NCBI RefSeq assembly: GCF_964204645.1
Contig: NC_134027.1
Location: 2,778,485 to 2,842,484 of the forward strand
Origin: Tubulanus polymorphus
Taxonomy: Eukaryota; Nemertea; Palaeonemertea; Tubulaniformes; Tubulanidae
DNA length: 64,000 bases
Direction of reading: 5' to 3'
Position 1 is the first letter of the stretch. The number at the start of each line of letters is the position of its first letter. The translations under genes and the position numbers were made by a program. Positions 51,245 through 64,000 of this stretch are shown piece after piece. The notes under the pieces were generated by a model. It was given only the letters and a program-made list of their open reading frames with translations. It had not been told where the DNA came from and searched no databases.

Positions 51245-54200
51245 TCATAATTGAATTTTATGACGATCAATTATTTTTTCCTGTACATAATGTTCCAATT
51301 CGGCGGCTGGTAATTCTTCTAACAGTTGACCTTCATCGGATGAAATCTGAAATAGATGAGTAGAAAATCATAACCGCGATCACAAGGAGATTATTGGGTC
51401 CGGGTCAAACTGACCGAGACCAGACAAAAATTAAATTTGGCCCATGCGGAATTAGAATTCATACGTAAATCACTCATTCACAATGCTATCAAAATGAACT
51501 GTGGCAACTGAGGAGAGTCACTTCCAGACCCAGTTAGGATGACACATGGAATAATTTGACCATGTCTATATTTGGCACAGGCCCGCCCCATTTTGGTAAT
51601 GGTGTGGAAAGTTGGGCCGGGTCTAATCTGGTGGATCAAACACTCATGTGATCAAGACTCTTTATGTGAAACTGTTTGGTTCACAAAATGCAGCGACACT
51701 TAACTCACCACGTGTAAATCATATCCCAATTTCTGTAGATGACGATGTTTTAGTCTAGTATTTGCGAGTGTTATATCTTTATGATTAAAGGCCACTTGAT
51801 GCCATCCCAGGATATCAATTGCTATCCTGTAAGCAGAAAGAAGAAATCCAGTAAAACTCCGAAGCTGAAAATCATTCAATCACACTATTCATCATTTTGC
51901 AACACTAACTTTCGTTTAATTCTAATCGGACGATTACCATTCCTGCAATTATCATCTAATTCAATCCTGAAATTGATAGAACAAAAACTAACATCATTTA
52001 AACCATTCAGAATTCACCTCAAAATTTAAACACATTGATCAAGAAACATAGATGGCATCTGTGTGTAAACAGAGATGACTGTTCTTCAGTGCAACCCCTT
52101 ACAACGAACTTCGACGGACCAGAATATCTGGTTGTTATAACCGATAGTCCGTTTTGTAATCAGTATGAAATTAACTAAATTATCTTAATTTGGGATAAAA
52201 TTCTTATTTTGCAATATCCAATTCGAGTGAATTGAGTGAAAAACTAGCAAAAAAACTGGGGCTCACGTTAAATTTGACATTAACCATATGGGTTTCAAAA
52301 ACTGCTACCCAAATGGTTCAAATAATCACCTGGAAATTTCTGGAATTGTCTGCATGTTTTTAATGAGATCACCCGATATAGAAACGAGTTTCTGATTGTT
52401 TCCTTGACGTCGACCAGTCACAGACGATAACCAATCTATATGCGCGGGCAGATCATCATGACAGTGATAATACTGGATCGGAACAGGTCGATTATCTTCA
52501 TCCAAATGTATCTCAATACCTGAATAATGTGACGATTCAACTTAATCTATTATATAATTTTATACAAATTTAAAGGAGGTTTGAGATCCTTGAAGACATT
52601 TCTTAAACCTTAAGGAATAAACAACGAACCCTGAACCCTAAGATGGTTTTTTACATTAATTACCAGCAGTTAAAATGTGTGGCAGAATAAAGTGACATCG
52701 GACTTTCTCTTCTGCATTGAACAATCGTTTTAATTCACCAAACAGAACATTCATCCCTTTCCGCCGACTTAGTTCGATTGGTAAGTATCCAAAATTATTT
52801 CTGTTACACGTTTGCAAGAAATTCTGAAATAATTCAGATTCGTAAGTATTTTCACTAGGCATCGACATCACAAAAAAAATTATTTCTGTTACGCGTTTGC
52901 AAGAAATTCTAAAATAATTCAGATTCATGAGTATTTTCACTAGGCATCGACATCATAAAATAAAATTATTTCTGTTACACGTTTGCAAGAAATTCTGAAA
53001 TAATTCAGATTCATAAGTATTTTCACTAGGCATCGACATCATAAAATAAAATTATTTCTGTTACACGTTTGCAAGAAATTCTAAAATAATTCAGATTCAT
53101 AAGTATTTTCACTAGGCATCGACATCATAAAATAAAATTATTTCTGTTACACGTTTGCAAGAAATTCTAAAATAATTCAGATTCATAAGTACATGTATTT
53201 TCACTAGGCATCGACATCATAAAATAATCTTAGCGCATACATACTTTTGGTAATAAGAATCCATTATACGATGGATTTTCAATGATCATACAAGAATGCA
53301 GCAGAATCAACTGAAGTTTTTTATCCAAGAATTTTGCAGCTGAAAATAAGGTAAAACGTTTCATATTTTAAAAAGTATTACGAATAAGAATCAGGAAATT
53401 TTTAACTCCACCTACCTGCCAAACGATTCAGAAATGATGAACTGAACAGTTGATTGACTAGATCTACAGGAATAGAGTCTAAGTATGCTAACGCAGTCAG
53501 TGCAGTAACTAAACTCTCCGGAAAGGAATTAAATTCTCCAGCATTAAAACGACGTCTGAGCTGTTCGCAAACCAGATCACACGTAGATCGATCTAATTCC
53601 GAACTGAACAAAGAGTAACCCCATAAATACGAAGCGATATCCTTCGATCTGACTAGTTCAGTATTTGTATCGCGTTCGATTAATCGTTGAAAAACTTTTA
53701 AAGTCGATTCGAGTAAATTTTGATTGTAGATACGTAAAGACGCGTACGATCTCATTAATTCCATAATTCGAGTGAGATTAGTCTCCTTTTCCAAAAGTTT
53801 TTGATTCAATAAATGTGACGCAACTCGTTCGAAAAAGTTCACATTGTGGAATCCAGCGTGTCTGAACACTTTCAGAAACGGAGTCAACTGCATGAGATCA
53901 ATTGTATCCAGTTCATTTAACACTTTCTCAGCGATTCCGTCGAGAAGTTCTTGACTTTTTATACGCGAATTACAGCGAAAAAAGCCATTACAAATTATAT
54001 TCAACTGTTGCAGAGAATATGAAGATAGACATTTGACAATCATTTCTTCGATATAGTTCATTAATTGACCGGATGTTTCTCCGTAGATCATTATATAGAA
54101 CATTAACTGTGGAATTTCCTCCGGTTTATAATCCAATGATTTCCACCGACTGACACATGCGCTTATTAGATGTCGCATGAAATCTACGAATTCGCAATCG

Positions 54201-54790
54201 CATTTATAAAGTACATCGGCAATTTTCAGTAAGCTTTTTGAATCGAATGAATCCACTAGCTGACAGCTGAATTGTTTTAATTCTCGTAAATGACGCCTGT
54301 TCTGCTCCGATCCGCGTAATCGATCGCCATAGAATTGAAGCATTGCTACAACATCTGATTGACACATGCTTCGTAAAAATTCATATTTCTCATCAATTGT
54401 CGCGCGTCTTTCAAATTCAATGATCATATTAGTCGTTTTCATATCTACCATTATTTTAGCACCTTTGCTATTTTTGTAAAAATTGTTCTGCATTGATTGC
54501 GGAGAACAGTTCACCAGATTATAGTGTAAAGCTTTGATCAGTTTATGTGACACTTTTCTACTGTCCTCAACCGCAGAAGAAATATCATTATGATTTTTTA
54601 AGAATACTCTTGCGCCAATCTTCTTTTCTTCTGTATATTCCATTCTTTTTCGACTAGTTGACATTGCAGTTGACGTTGATAACTGCCTGACATAGCGATT
54701 AGATCTCCAATCACAAATGAGTCTGTATATTTGTGGTTTAAATACGGAGGACATCACAAGTTGTGACTTAAGATGGGTAATTTTCAGCAT
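51245..54790 (-). CDS. FAST kinase domain (FASTKD) mitochondrial protein, six exons
   Basis: Joining 53,416-54,790, 53,245-53,339, 52,664-52,823, 52,330-52,519, 51,709-51,826 and 51,245-51,346 gives one frame of 679 codons with GT-AG introns and matching phases. The N-terminus is basic, Ser/Thr-rich and acid-poor (YVRQLSTSTAMSTSRKR near residues 33-49), fitting a mitochondrial targeting peptide. The large first exon has the helical repeats and FAST_1-type region. Exon 2 (FLDKKLQLILLHSCMIIENP) fits FAST_2. Exons 5-6 form the C-terminal RAP domain (LKHRHLQKLGYDLHV, about residues 630-646). Family members act in mitochondrial RNA processing, stability or translation. The length is typical. Which vertebrate paralogue (FASTKD1-5, TBRG4) is closest cannot be settled here. 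A pyrimidine-rich acceptor 6 bp before the ATG shows a 5' UTR intron. It diverges from BLOC1S4. Confidence 0.9.
52793..53226 (-). repeat. Five-copy 86-bp minisatellite over a FASTKD 3' splice site
   Basis: Copies start at about 52,795, 52,880, 52,966, 53,052 and 53,138 (periods 85, 86, 86, 86). They differ at only a few bases, and the last carries a 6-bp insertion. Copy 1 contains the acceptor and first 30 or so bases of FASTKD coding exon 3. Copies 2-5 lie in intron 2 and repeat the same splice-site region, with TTTCAG in copies 1 and 3 and TTTTAG in copies 2, 4 and 5. Confidence 0.95.
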
Positions 54791-55388
54791 ATTTTACTGA
54801 AATAGAAAAGAAAGAACATCTCAACTATTATGGCAGCACCCAACATACGCAACAAACAGTAATTTACTGAGTAAATGCTTAGGTATGTTGGGTCTATGTG
54901 AACATTCAAAGAATTGAATTGAAAAACGACTGAGTAATAAAGCCCCTCCTGAGACCTGTCTGATATACAACGGCCTGCTAAAAACAGTACTGAAGTGTCC
55001 TGGACTGTGAAGGCACACAAGCATTTCAAGCATAGATCTGTGGTCTATAAACTGGCAACTGCAGTTTGGTTGGGTCACCTATCCACTGGGTGGTGCTAGT
55101 GTTATTAAAGAATAGTGTTATGGTAAGGTTAGGTACATAACCATTATGGACACCTAAACTGCAGTCATACCGTTGTCTCTGTGAAAGATGCCCCGTATTA
55201 CAATTTCAAATCTGATTTTTTGATTTTTTTTCACACAGAGCAGTAGTTTTTAGCAAAGTTGTTGTAGTATGGATGTAATGATAATACAGGAATCCCTAAT
55301 CGCCGGGTTTGGAAAAAACGATAACCTAACTCCACGGATTCGGTAATGTCGCACTATTTATCCTATAAAACCAACGAACGATCTAAGT
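54791..55388. promoter_or_regulatory. Divergent FASTKD/BLOC1S4 upstream region
   Basis: Only 598 bp separate the two start codons. The left part is probably the FASTKD 5' UTR intron: CTTTCTTTTCTATTTCAG on the minus strand, ending 6 bp before the ATG. It contains a nested hairpin, ACCCAACATAC (54,838-54,848) against GTATGTTGGGT (54,883-54,893), with the inner arms ATTTACT/AGTAAAT. A bidirectional promoter between about 55,100 and 55,380 is inferred; no TATA box was identified. Confidence 0.45.
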
Positions 55389-56349
55389 ATGGAGATCGAA
55401 ACAGTGACAGTTGAAGAAACTGACTCGGATGCTGTCGTTAGTGGCGGCAGCGTGTTCAGCGAACCTGGTGAAAGTGATGTTCAAACTGAGGACACGTTAG
55501 TGAATGAAATGTCTGATGAATATGCCAATTATCTTGACTTTGAAACGCCAAAAGAAGTAAGATAGAAATCATTACAAATTAAATTCAATTAAGTTAGGCC
55601 TATCGTATCGTTGTACGCGACGTTTTCTGTCACGGTTTGTTGTTGCATTGCAGAAAGTGAATTTTGAAGAAAGCATCGAAGATATGTTGACGCGTCTTGA
55701 TGAATACTGTGGCCTTGTCGATATGGTAAGACTTACAAAATTACATGGAAGTTGCACACGATGTTAGTTACACCTTATGTCGACCACATTTCAGATTAGA
55801 AGTGACACCTCCCTTTGTTTGAATAAGAACATGATGGATCTACAACAGAAGAGCATGCGAATGCAACGGATATTTGAAAGGATTGATAAATTAGAGGTGC
55901 CTGAATTGATAAAAGTCCTGTCCTGAAAGGAAGATTTTTAAGGCTCTTGAAACTATATTCTAATCTTCTAGGAATTTGTTGGGCATGTTCGACAAAATGT
56001 AGCGACAATGGAAGATTTGGTAAATAAAGCTGAGGATGAAATGGGAACATTTAGCAATATCAAGAAAATGATCACAAACATAAGTCTACCAACATTTATC
56101 GTAAGTATCTACCCTACTTCAGATAGTGACTGATTATTGTTCAGCGTACATATTTCCAGATCATATGTCTCTGATTCATTTCAGAAAAAGCCCACCCAAA
56201 GCAAACCAAGGTCGGATTCGCGGCCAAAGTTCATTCAGCCAGAAATATTCTGTACTGACGATTATTTCGGTTCTAAGGATCGGGTCGTAAATGAACCGAA
56301 TGAAGAGAGAATTCATATCGCTGCTGAAGTATTTGAGGGAGAGGCCTAG
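55389..56349 (+). CDS. BLOC1S4: BLOC-1 subunit 4 (cappuccino), five exons
   Basis: Exons 55,389-55,556, 55,654-55,725, 55,795-55,896, 55,972-56,100 and 56,185-56,349 are all phase 0 and encode 211 aa, close to the human 217. The N-terminus is acidic and disordered. The conserved core starts near residue 57 and includes MLTRLDEYCGLVDMIRSDTS, shared almost word for word with vertebrate cappuccino. A helical coiled-coil region follows (KLEEFVGHVRQNVATMEDLV), then ISLPTFIKKPT. The protein is a subunit of the cytosolic BLOC-1 complex, which sorts cargo from early endosomes to lysosome-related organelles. The donor of exon 3 (GAG then GTGCCT) is weak but required by homology. The C-terminal tail (about residues 160-211) is divergent. 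Its promoter region is shared with FASTKD. Confidence 0.95.
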
Positions 56350-56617
56350 AGACAAAAATAATTCAATTTTGAAACTTTAAAAGAAATGTTTTATTTTCAT
56401 ATTTTAAGTTTTTGATACACAAATGTGTCGAGTTGAAGTTAGTCCGTTTTTATGGTGCTGATAAAAGTGTCATGATTTCCTGATAATTTACTGGTACATG
56501 ATAATGTATGATATATGTACCGGTATAAGATTGATAAATGTGTAATACTTGTCAAGAAGCCTTGATATATGTGCTATATCTTTTGTAAAAAATCTTAATT
56601 CAAGTTGATTGTTAACG

Positions 56618-56623
56618 AATAAA
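56618..56623 (+). terminator. Candidate BLOC1S4 poly(A) signal
   Basis: AATAAA, 269 bp after the stop codon. The intervening 56,350-56,617 would be 3' UTR. Confidence 0.35.
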
Positions 56624-57025
56624 CTAGATATGTTATAAATGCCGAGACTTACTTCTTGGATCATGCATTTTGTCTGAATTCCCTGCTGCTCATACATAGT
56701 GAATATCGATTATTTCATCAGTGCAGTACTGCTTTATGCCATGCCGACCTACTTTTTTATCTGCTGCACTAAAAATGGCACATTTCGAGAATTGATAGGT
56801 TTGTAGCAAGTCTACTAAGTGCTACCTTTTGAAAAGAAATAATTAAGTCCCCGATCTGTGGTATTTTTGGAATTTCTAAGAACTGTTGCATCTGCTACGA
56901 TGTCATATTTCGTCGATAACTAACACCGTCTTTCATTTGGAGCAAATTTAGGGTAACTTTCCATGAGATCCTACGAAAGAAGATTTCACCAGATGTTAAG
57001 AAGTAATGAATCAATTTAAGCATCA

Positions 57026-57031
57026 TTTATT
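57026..57031 (-). terminator. Candidate ENTR1 poly(A) signal
   Basis: AATAAA on the minus strand about 450 bp after the ENTR1 stop. The region 57,032-57,479 is AT-rich and would be 3' UTR. Between here and the BLOC1S4 signal (56,624-57,025) I see no gene. Confidence 0.35.
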
Positions 57032-57479
57032 TACATTAAAATCTGTACATAATTAAAATATGTTAATAATCATTACAAAAATCATCATTATATAATACAG
57101 TATATTGACAAGATATTACATTACATATTTACAAACTATCACAAAAATAGCTACTGGTAATTATACTCAGCATCAATAACAAATATTGATTTTTAGATTG
57201 TGGAGATTTAAACTCAGATAAAGGCCATAATTCATTACTGGTATTTGCAAAAAATAAGCATCATTTGAACAATTTTGATATCATGATCAATCATTTGGAA
57301 GCTTCGGTTGGCATTTTTTGGAAAAAAGTCTACTCAACAATTTCATACTTAGGTATTTTTCAGCGCTCTTATGCGGATAAAAATTAGACAAGGTTTGCTC
57401 TATCACAATGAACTATTAGTTTTCTATTACTCAGAGCTGCAATAGAATTCTCTAAATGATATTTGAATCAGTGATTCAA

Positions 57480-60057
57480 TCAACCAGTTTGCTTATCATC
57501 TTTCTCGGTTGCGTGCGATTTATCACCATCTTCGTCAGCAGTTTGTTTATCATCCTCTGGAGATGATGCCGATGATATCTTACCCAAAGAGCTCAAAATA
57601 TCTGACATCAATTTCAAGTTATCGACACCTCCAATCAACTGCCTAGAAATATTCCAATTCAATTCATCAAATTGATCGGGTGTCGCTGGATTAACACGCA
57701 GATCTGTTGGATGATGATAGTCACTCATTGTTTTAGATTTTAGTACAATTTTCCATGTATTAAACTCTTGGTTTTTTCACTTACTTGAGAGTTTGTTCGG
57801 CGGTATTTGCTGCTGCGAGGAGTTGTTGAGAAACGTATTTAGTCTGATCGTGAACATCAGCAGAAGCCGGATGACCGGCGCGTAGTATCTCATTCTCGGC
57901 ATTCAAACACGTCAATTCATTCTACGAGATAAGATATTTCTAGTTCTAAAACGCATACCGGGCACCGGTATCTTAATACAAGATAATTGATTGTATTAAA
58001 CTGACCTGCAGAGATTTCATTTCTTGTTTGAGCTTCGTTACTGTATTTTCAGCTTTTACAGCTCTTTGCTACGAAAAAATGAAAATTCAAGTCAAATACC
58101 CGGTATTATCAACAGAATCGTATTCTAAGAGACAGTTATTGTTTGATTTAAACGCACCGTTGAAGTGATCAGATTTGCCTCGACTTGCTGAATCATTGTA
58201 GCCATCGCAGCAGTTTCTTCGGCTTCTTTCGTTTGACTTTTTTCACGGTCTCGCAATAATTCTGCGACTCTGCAAGAATAAAGGAACGGCATCGAAGAAT
58301 TGACCTCCTATTACATACACAACCAAAATCTGTTATAACACCATCATTTTACTGACTTAACACCAACAATTTAACTCAACAATTTTGCTCAATTCAACTT
58401 CATTTCAATAAAGATATCCTTCTTTATAAAGCTGAATTTGCTAATAACGCTAAATAACGACATATTTTTCATTCACCCCAACATCAGCGTTATAAAGCAT
58501 TTTTGCTATAGTCGTGGTTACCTCTGTGATTCCTTCTGGGCAAGTCTTTGATTATCTTCCATTTCTCTCCGTAAATGTTCATTCTCTTCTTGAAGCTGAA
58601 AAGTAGATCAGAGATTTTTCTCTCATTATCAACATTTATGACGCAAGAAACATTTCATTTGAACTTAATCTAAACGTTTAAAAATTACTAACTCTTTTCA
58701 CTTCTTTTCTCTCATTACCAACATTCATAACGGAAGAAACATTTCATTTGAACTTAATCTAAACGTTTAAAAATAACTTACTCTTTTCACTTCTAGCGCT
58801 AAGTTATTATTTGGAGAGACACGAGATGAGTTTGGTCTGGAACTGTGAAGTCTATTCGCGGTAGAAGAATTTGACTGATTAGCACCATCATTATTGTTCA
58901 TATTGCTCAATACACTACTGTCCGTGAGGAAATCGGGAAGAACTCCCGGTGACATACTAACAGCGACCGTATCGTCACCATCGCCGTTCGATAAATTACG
59001 ATTATTAAACCTCGAATCACTTCGAACGAGCGCGTTACCGATAGCGTCGATACTGGGGAAAGATGTCCGATTGTCAGGCGACGATGGTTCGACGGCGCCA
59101 CTGTCTAAAGCGAAGTCCGGCAGCGAAATATCGGATTGAGTTCGACTTCGAGCACTTCTACTACTGACCGTCCGTGGACGACCGTCGTGATTATTGATGT
59201 GATCTTGCACGAAGTCGGGTAGATCGCTAGCGACATCTGGCGCGATGCCAGCGACTCCGTTTACGTAAAATTTTGATCCAGAATGTCCCGGGTTTGAATT
59301 GGCAGCGATGAACTTTTTAAAAGAAAATGGATTTTCATCCTTTTTCTGCGGTTTCTTGCTCTTCTTTTCCACTGAAAACAGAAATTCTTACGATTAAAAA
59401 GATCATACATTTTGTATTTAATGTGGAGTTGAGTAGTTTAAGCCATCTGACATTATTTCTGGCCTCCGCTCAATCCATTCCAGGATTCATGCGAACAAAT
59501 CCTAACAAGTGGAATGATTTTTTCTGGTCGCTTTCCCCTTGACTTGGAACACAGAATCTTTAACCTGCTTATAAAGACCTGAGTGGAGCAGGTTTTGCAA
59601 GTTTGAGTGTGAACCGGCTGAGGGATGAAAAATATTCTTATACAAAGTAAATAGACTTTGAGGCCATGAAACAGACAGGTCAATATGGCACGAACAAGTC
59701 TTACATTAGGACTACACATAGTCTACTAGAGATACATCAACTACATGACATTATTCATCCGTTAGTTGTCATGTTTTAAAAAGTATGATTTTTATCATCA
59801 ATTTTTATATCTGAGGCTGAGCTGAACTTTCCCAGACTATTCTTACCATCGTCGACTATTTTAAGATGTGATCTCTCGCGTTTTGGAGATGGAATATCCG
59901 GTAAATCAAATATATCCACTTCATCTGATGCTGAACTTTCATTCTGATGATTTTTCGTATCGGGGTTTGATTTCTTTTTCACGTAATTTTGGAATGAAAA
60001 TGGATTTTCATCGTCGTCTTTCCTGCCTCCTTCAGCCATATTGACACCTAGCGCCAT
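57480..60057 (-). CDS. ENTR1: ENTR1 (endosome-associated trafficking regulator 1; SDCCAG3), eight exons
   Basis: Exons 59,847-60,057, 58,782-59,371, 58,522-58,595, 58,158-58,269, 58,006-58,068, 57,785-57,921 and 57,480-57,642 join in phase. That is seven coding segments, giving 449 aa; an eighth, non-coding leader exon cannot be excluded. The N-terminal half is Ser/Asn/Asp-rich and disordered with short LPDF motifs. It carries ENPFSF twice (exons 1 and 2). The C-terminal half is coiled coil with the family hallmark QRAVKAENTVTKLKQEMKSL and the end block KQLIGGVDNLKLMSDILSSL, matching the C-terminus of human ENTR1. ENTR1 works with retromer/sorting-nexin and ESCRT partners in endosomal recycling and cytokinesis. 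The first ATG (60,057) is used; a second in-frame ATG follows six codons later. It diverges from RTCB. Confidence 0.93.
58621..58794 (-). repeat. 89-bp tandem duplication across an ENTR1 5' splice site
   Basis: Two head-to-tail copies (about 58,616-58,704 and 58,706-58,794, period 89). The higher-coordinate copy contains the real end of ENTR1 exon 2 and its donor AAAAGA/GTAAGT. The lower copy, inside the intron, has the donor changed to GTTAGT. Extending the exon to that second site would run into a TAA a few codons after the true donor. Confidence 0.9.
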
Positions 60058-60503
60058 CTGGTAATGTTATGACTCAAGTCGCATGAATTGGACTTATGTC
60101 GTATGTCTCACTAGATTTACGATATACGTCACACGTTACGGTTGTGAAGCACCTTTCTCAAGGTCGTTGAGTACTGCTGAAAATTTCTAGTAAATTTTCT
60201 ACTTTTTTCTCAAATCAAAGGTAAATTCATGTAAGATAAGCAAAATAAATTGTGACAGTGAATTCAGTATACTAAAAAAGCTTGCTGGCTTGCCAAATAA
60301 TAATTAGCCTAAAAGAAAAACGGTACTATCGCAATTGTGGTTTTGTTGGGTCCACAAAAAAGGCAAAGCCCAAAGGGCAAAGAAAGACAAAAAATGAAAA
60401 AATTCCCTATCCCCAACCAATAGCCAATATCCTGAAAGTTATTTTTTTCCATTTTTCAGTTCAGTTAGCGGAATACTTTCGCTCCAGTTAATTGGAAAAT
60501 AGA
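60058..60503. promoter_or_regulatory. Divergent ENTR1/RTCB upstream region with RTCB 5' UTR intron
   Basis: The start codons are 446 bp apart. On the plus strand a donor (CAAAG then GTAAATT, exon end 60,220) and a strong acceptor (TTTTTTTCCATTTTTCAG, ending 60,459) outline a 239-bp intron in the RTCB leader. The core promoter is therefore likely within about 60,060-60,180. No TATA box was identified. Confidence 0.5.
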
Positions 60504-63507
<3,004 letters not shown>

Positions 63508-63560
63508 TGCTCTTTACACCTTTAAACTGTATATAATGTATTTTTCATTATCAGTTATAT

Positions 63561-63596
63561 CAAAAATTCATAAAGACTAGTCTTTATGAATTTTTG
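63561..63596. repeat. Perfect 36-bp palindrome in the RTCB 3' UTR
   Basis: CAAAAATTCATAAAGACT (63,561-63,578) is followed directly by its exact reverse complement (63,579-63,596), with no spacer. The centre is ACTAGT. It begins 54 bp after the RTCB stop codon, upstream of the likely poly(A) signal. Confidence 0.97.
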
Positions 63597-63827
63597 GTTA
63601 TATGTTATTCTTTTTTTCATTAACATTTTGATGATGGTTAAACGCATTGATTTCGAACCTTTTTGTTCATTTACAATAATATTATTGCTGCTTTATTTCA
63701 ATAGTTTTGTGTTCAATGTTTATTTGTTTCCTCTGATTACGATGTTTTATGCTCAACCGAATCTGTTCTATAAGCGCTGATTCGTTCTTCTGTTCAAAAA
63801 TGTATATGACGAATGAATTGAAATCAG

Positions 63828-63833
63828 AATAAA
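63828..63833 (+). terminator. RTCB poly(A) signal
   Basis: AATAAA, 321 bp after the RTCB stop. The ORF at 63,586-63,780 in between is a hydrophobic chance frame in the 3' UTR. Confidence 0.5.
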
Positions 63834-63835
63834 TG

Positions 63836-63866
63836 CAATGAATGAAATGAAATGAAATGAAATGAA
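63836..63866 (+). repeat. (AATGA)n pentanucleotide microsatellite
   Basis: About six units of AATGA/ATGAA directly after the RTCB poly(A) signal. Confidence 0.85.
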
Positions 63867-63972
63867 AAACCAGTGTCTTTTAGTTAGTTTCTTCTTTTGC
63901 GTTTTGTTGTTTTGGGGTATCTCGGCAGATGTCACTATCATCGATTCCCGCCCAGCATCACTGATGGTAAAG

Positions 63973-64000
63973 ATGGCTGATGACAAAGGAATACAATTAA
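63973..64000 (+). CDS. Possible start of the next gene, cut by the window edge
   Basis: An ATG in strong context (AAAGATGGC) opens a frame that reads MADDKGIQL and is still open at the window end. The GC-richer 60 bp before it could be a 5' UTR. Too little is visible to name it, and it may be chance. Confidence 0.25.

Noticed and set aside
52656-52940. 94-codon minus ORF running from FASTKD exon 3 into the minisatellite
   Set aside because: Only its C-terminal part is real exon 3. The N-terminal part is read-through of intronic repeat copies.
54784-55078. Two overlapping 81- and 85-codon minus ORFs upstream of FASTKD
   Set aside because: They overlap the leader intron and hairpin, share no frame with FASTKD and have no recognisable motifs.
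60492-60503. Four-codon N-terminal extension of RTCB
   Set aside because: It begins with TTG. The first ATG at 60,504 gives the N-terminus that matches the family.
63586-63780. 64-codon hydrophobic plus ORF after RTCB
   Set aside because: It lies in the RTCB 3' UTR, starts inside the palindrome and reflects T-rich sequence.

Overview
This is a piece of an animal (metazoan) nuclear chromosome. Genes at the right end are split into short exons with GT-AG introns and pyrimidine-rich acceptors. Intergenic DNA is AT-rich and carries microsatellites, minisatellites and hairpins, and the recognisable proteins are animal orthologues. The intron-poor DMSR/myosuppressin-type peptide receptor and the lack of obvious CpG loss suggest an invertebrate, probably a lophotrochozoan such as a mollusc or annelid. 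The species cannot be fixed from the sequence.

Layout. Positions 1 to about 34,000 are largely gene-poor. I found no gene there that I recognise. The stretch holds a perfect 50-bp direct repeat (966/2027), a hairpin-rich island with long ORFs on both strands (about 9,900-10,450), a coding-like patch behind a TATA-like box (16,952-17,567), the decayed C-terminal tail of a non-LTR retrotransposon (about 19,275-19,410), a 101-codon minus-strand ORF that looks like a terminal exon (32,326-32,631), and a palindromic microsatellite block (33,206-33,373). At 34,340-35,515 (+) lies an intact single-coding-exon class A GPCR of the DMSR/FMRFamide-receptor type. A long inverted repeat sits directly before its likely poly(A) signal. 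From 36,010 to 51,200 the DNA is again gene-poor, with a few exon-like ORFs, a 223-bp tandem duplication, a strong stem-loop and a probable retroposon tail.

From 51,200 to 63,850 there is a compact cluster of four conserved housekeeping genes whose exons I could join codon by codon: a FAST kinase-domain (FASTKD) mitochondrial RNA protein (-, six coding exons, 679 aa), BLOC1S4/cappuccino (+, five exons, 211 aa), ENTR1 (-, eight exons, 449 aa) and RTCB, the tRNA/XBP1 RNA ligase (+, twelve coding exons, 506 aa). FASTKD and BLOC1S4 diverge from one short intergenic region, and ENTR1 and RTCB diverge from another, so each pair may share a bidirectional promoter. Themes of the cluster are endosome/lysosome-related trafficking (BLOC1S4, ENTR1) and RNA processing (FASTKD, RTCB). 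The neighbourhood itself does not imply one pathway.

The most unusual features are local rearrangements at gene edges. A five-copy 86-bp minisatellite has duplicated the 3' splice site and start of a FASTKD exon. An 89-bp tandem duplication straddles an ENTR1 5' splice site. ENTR1 carries its N-terminal ENPFSF motif twice, in consecutive exons. A perfect, loop-less 36-bp palindrome lies in the RTCB 3' UTR.
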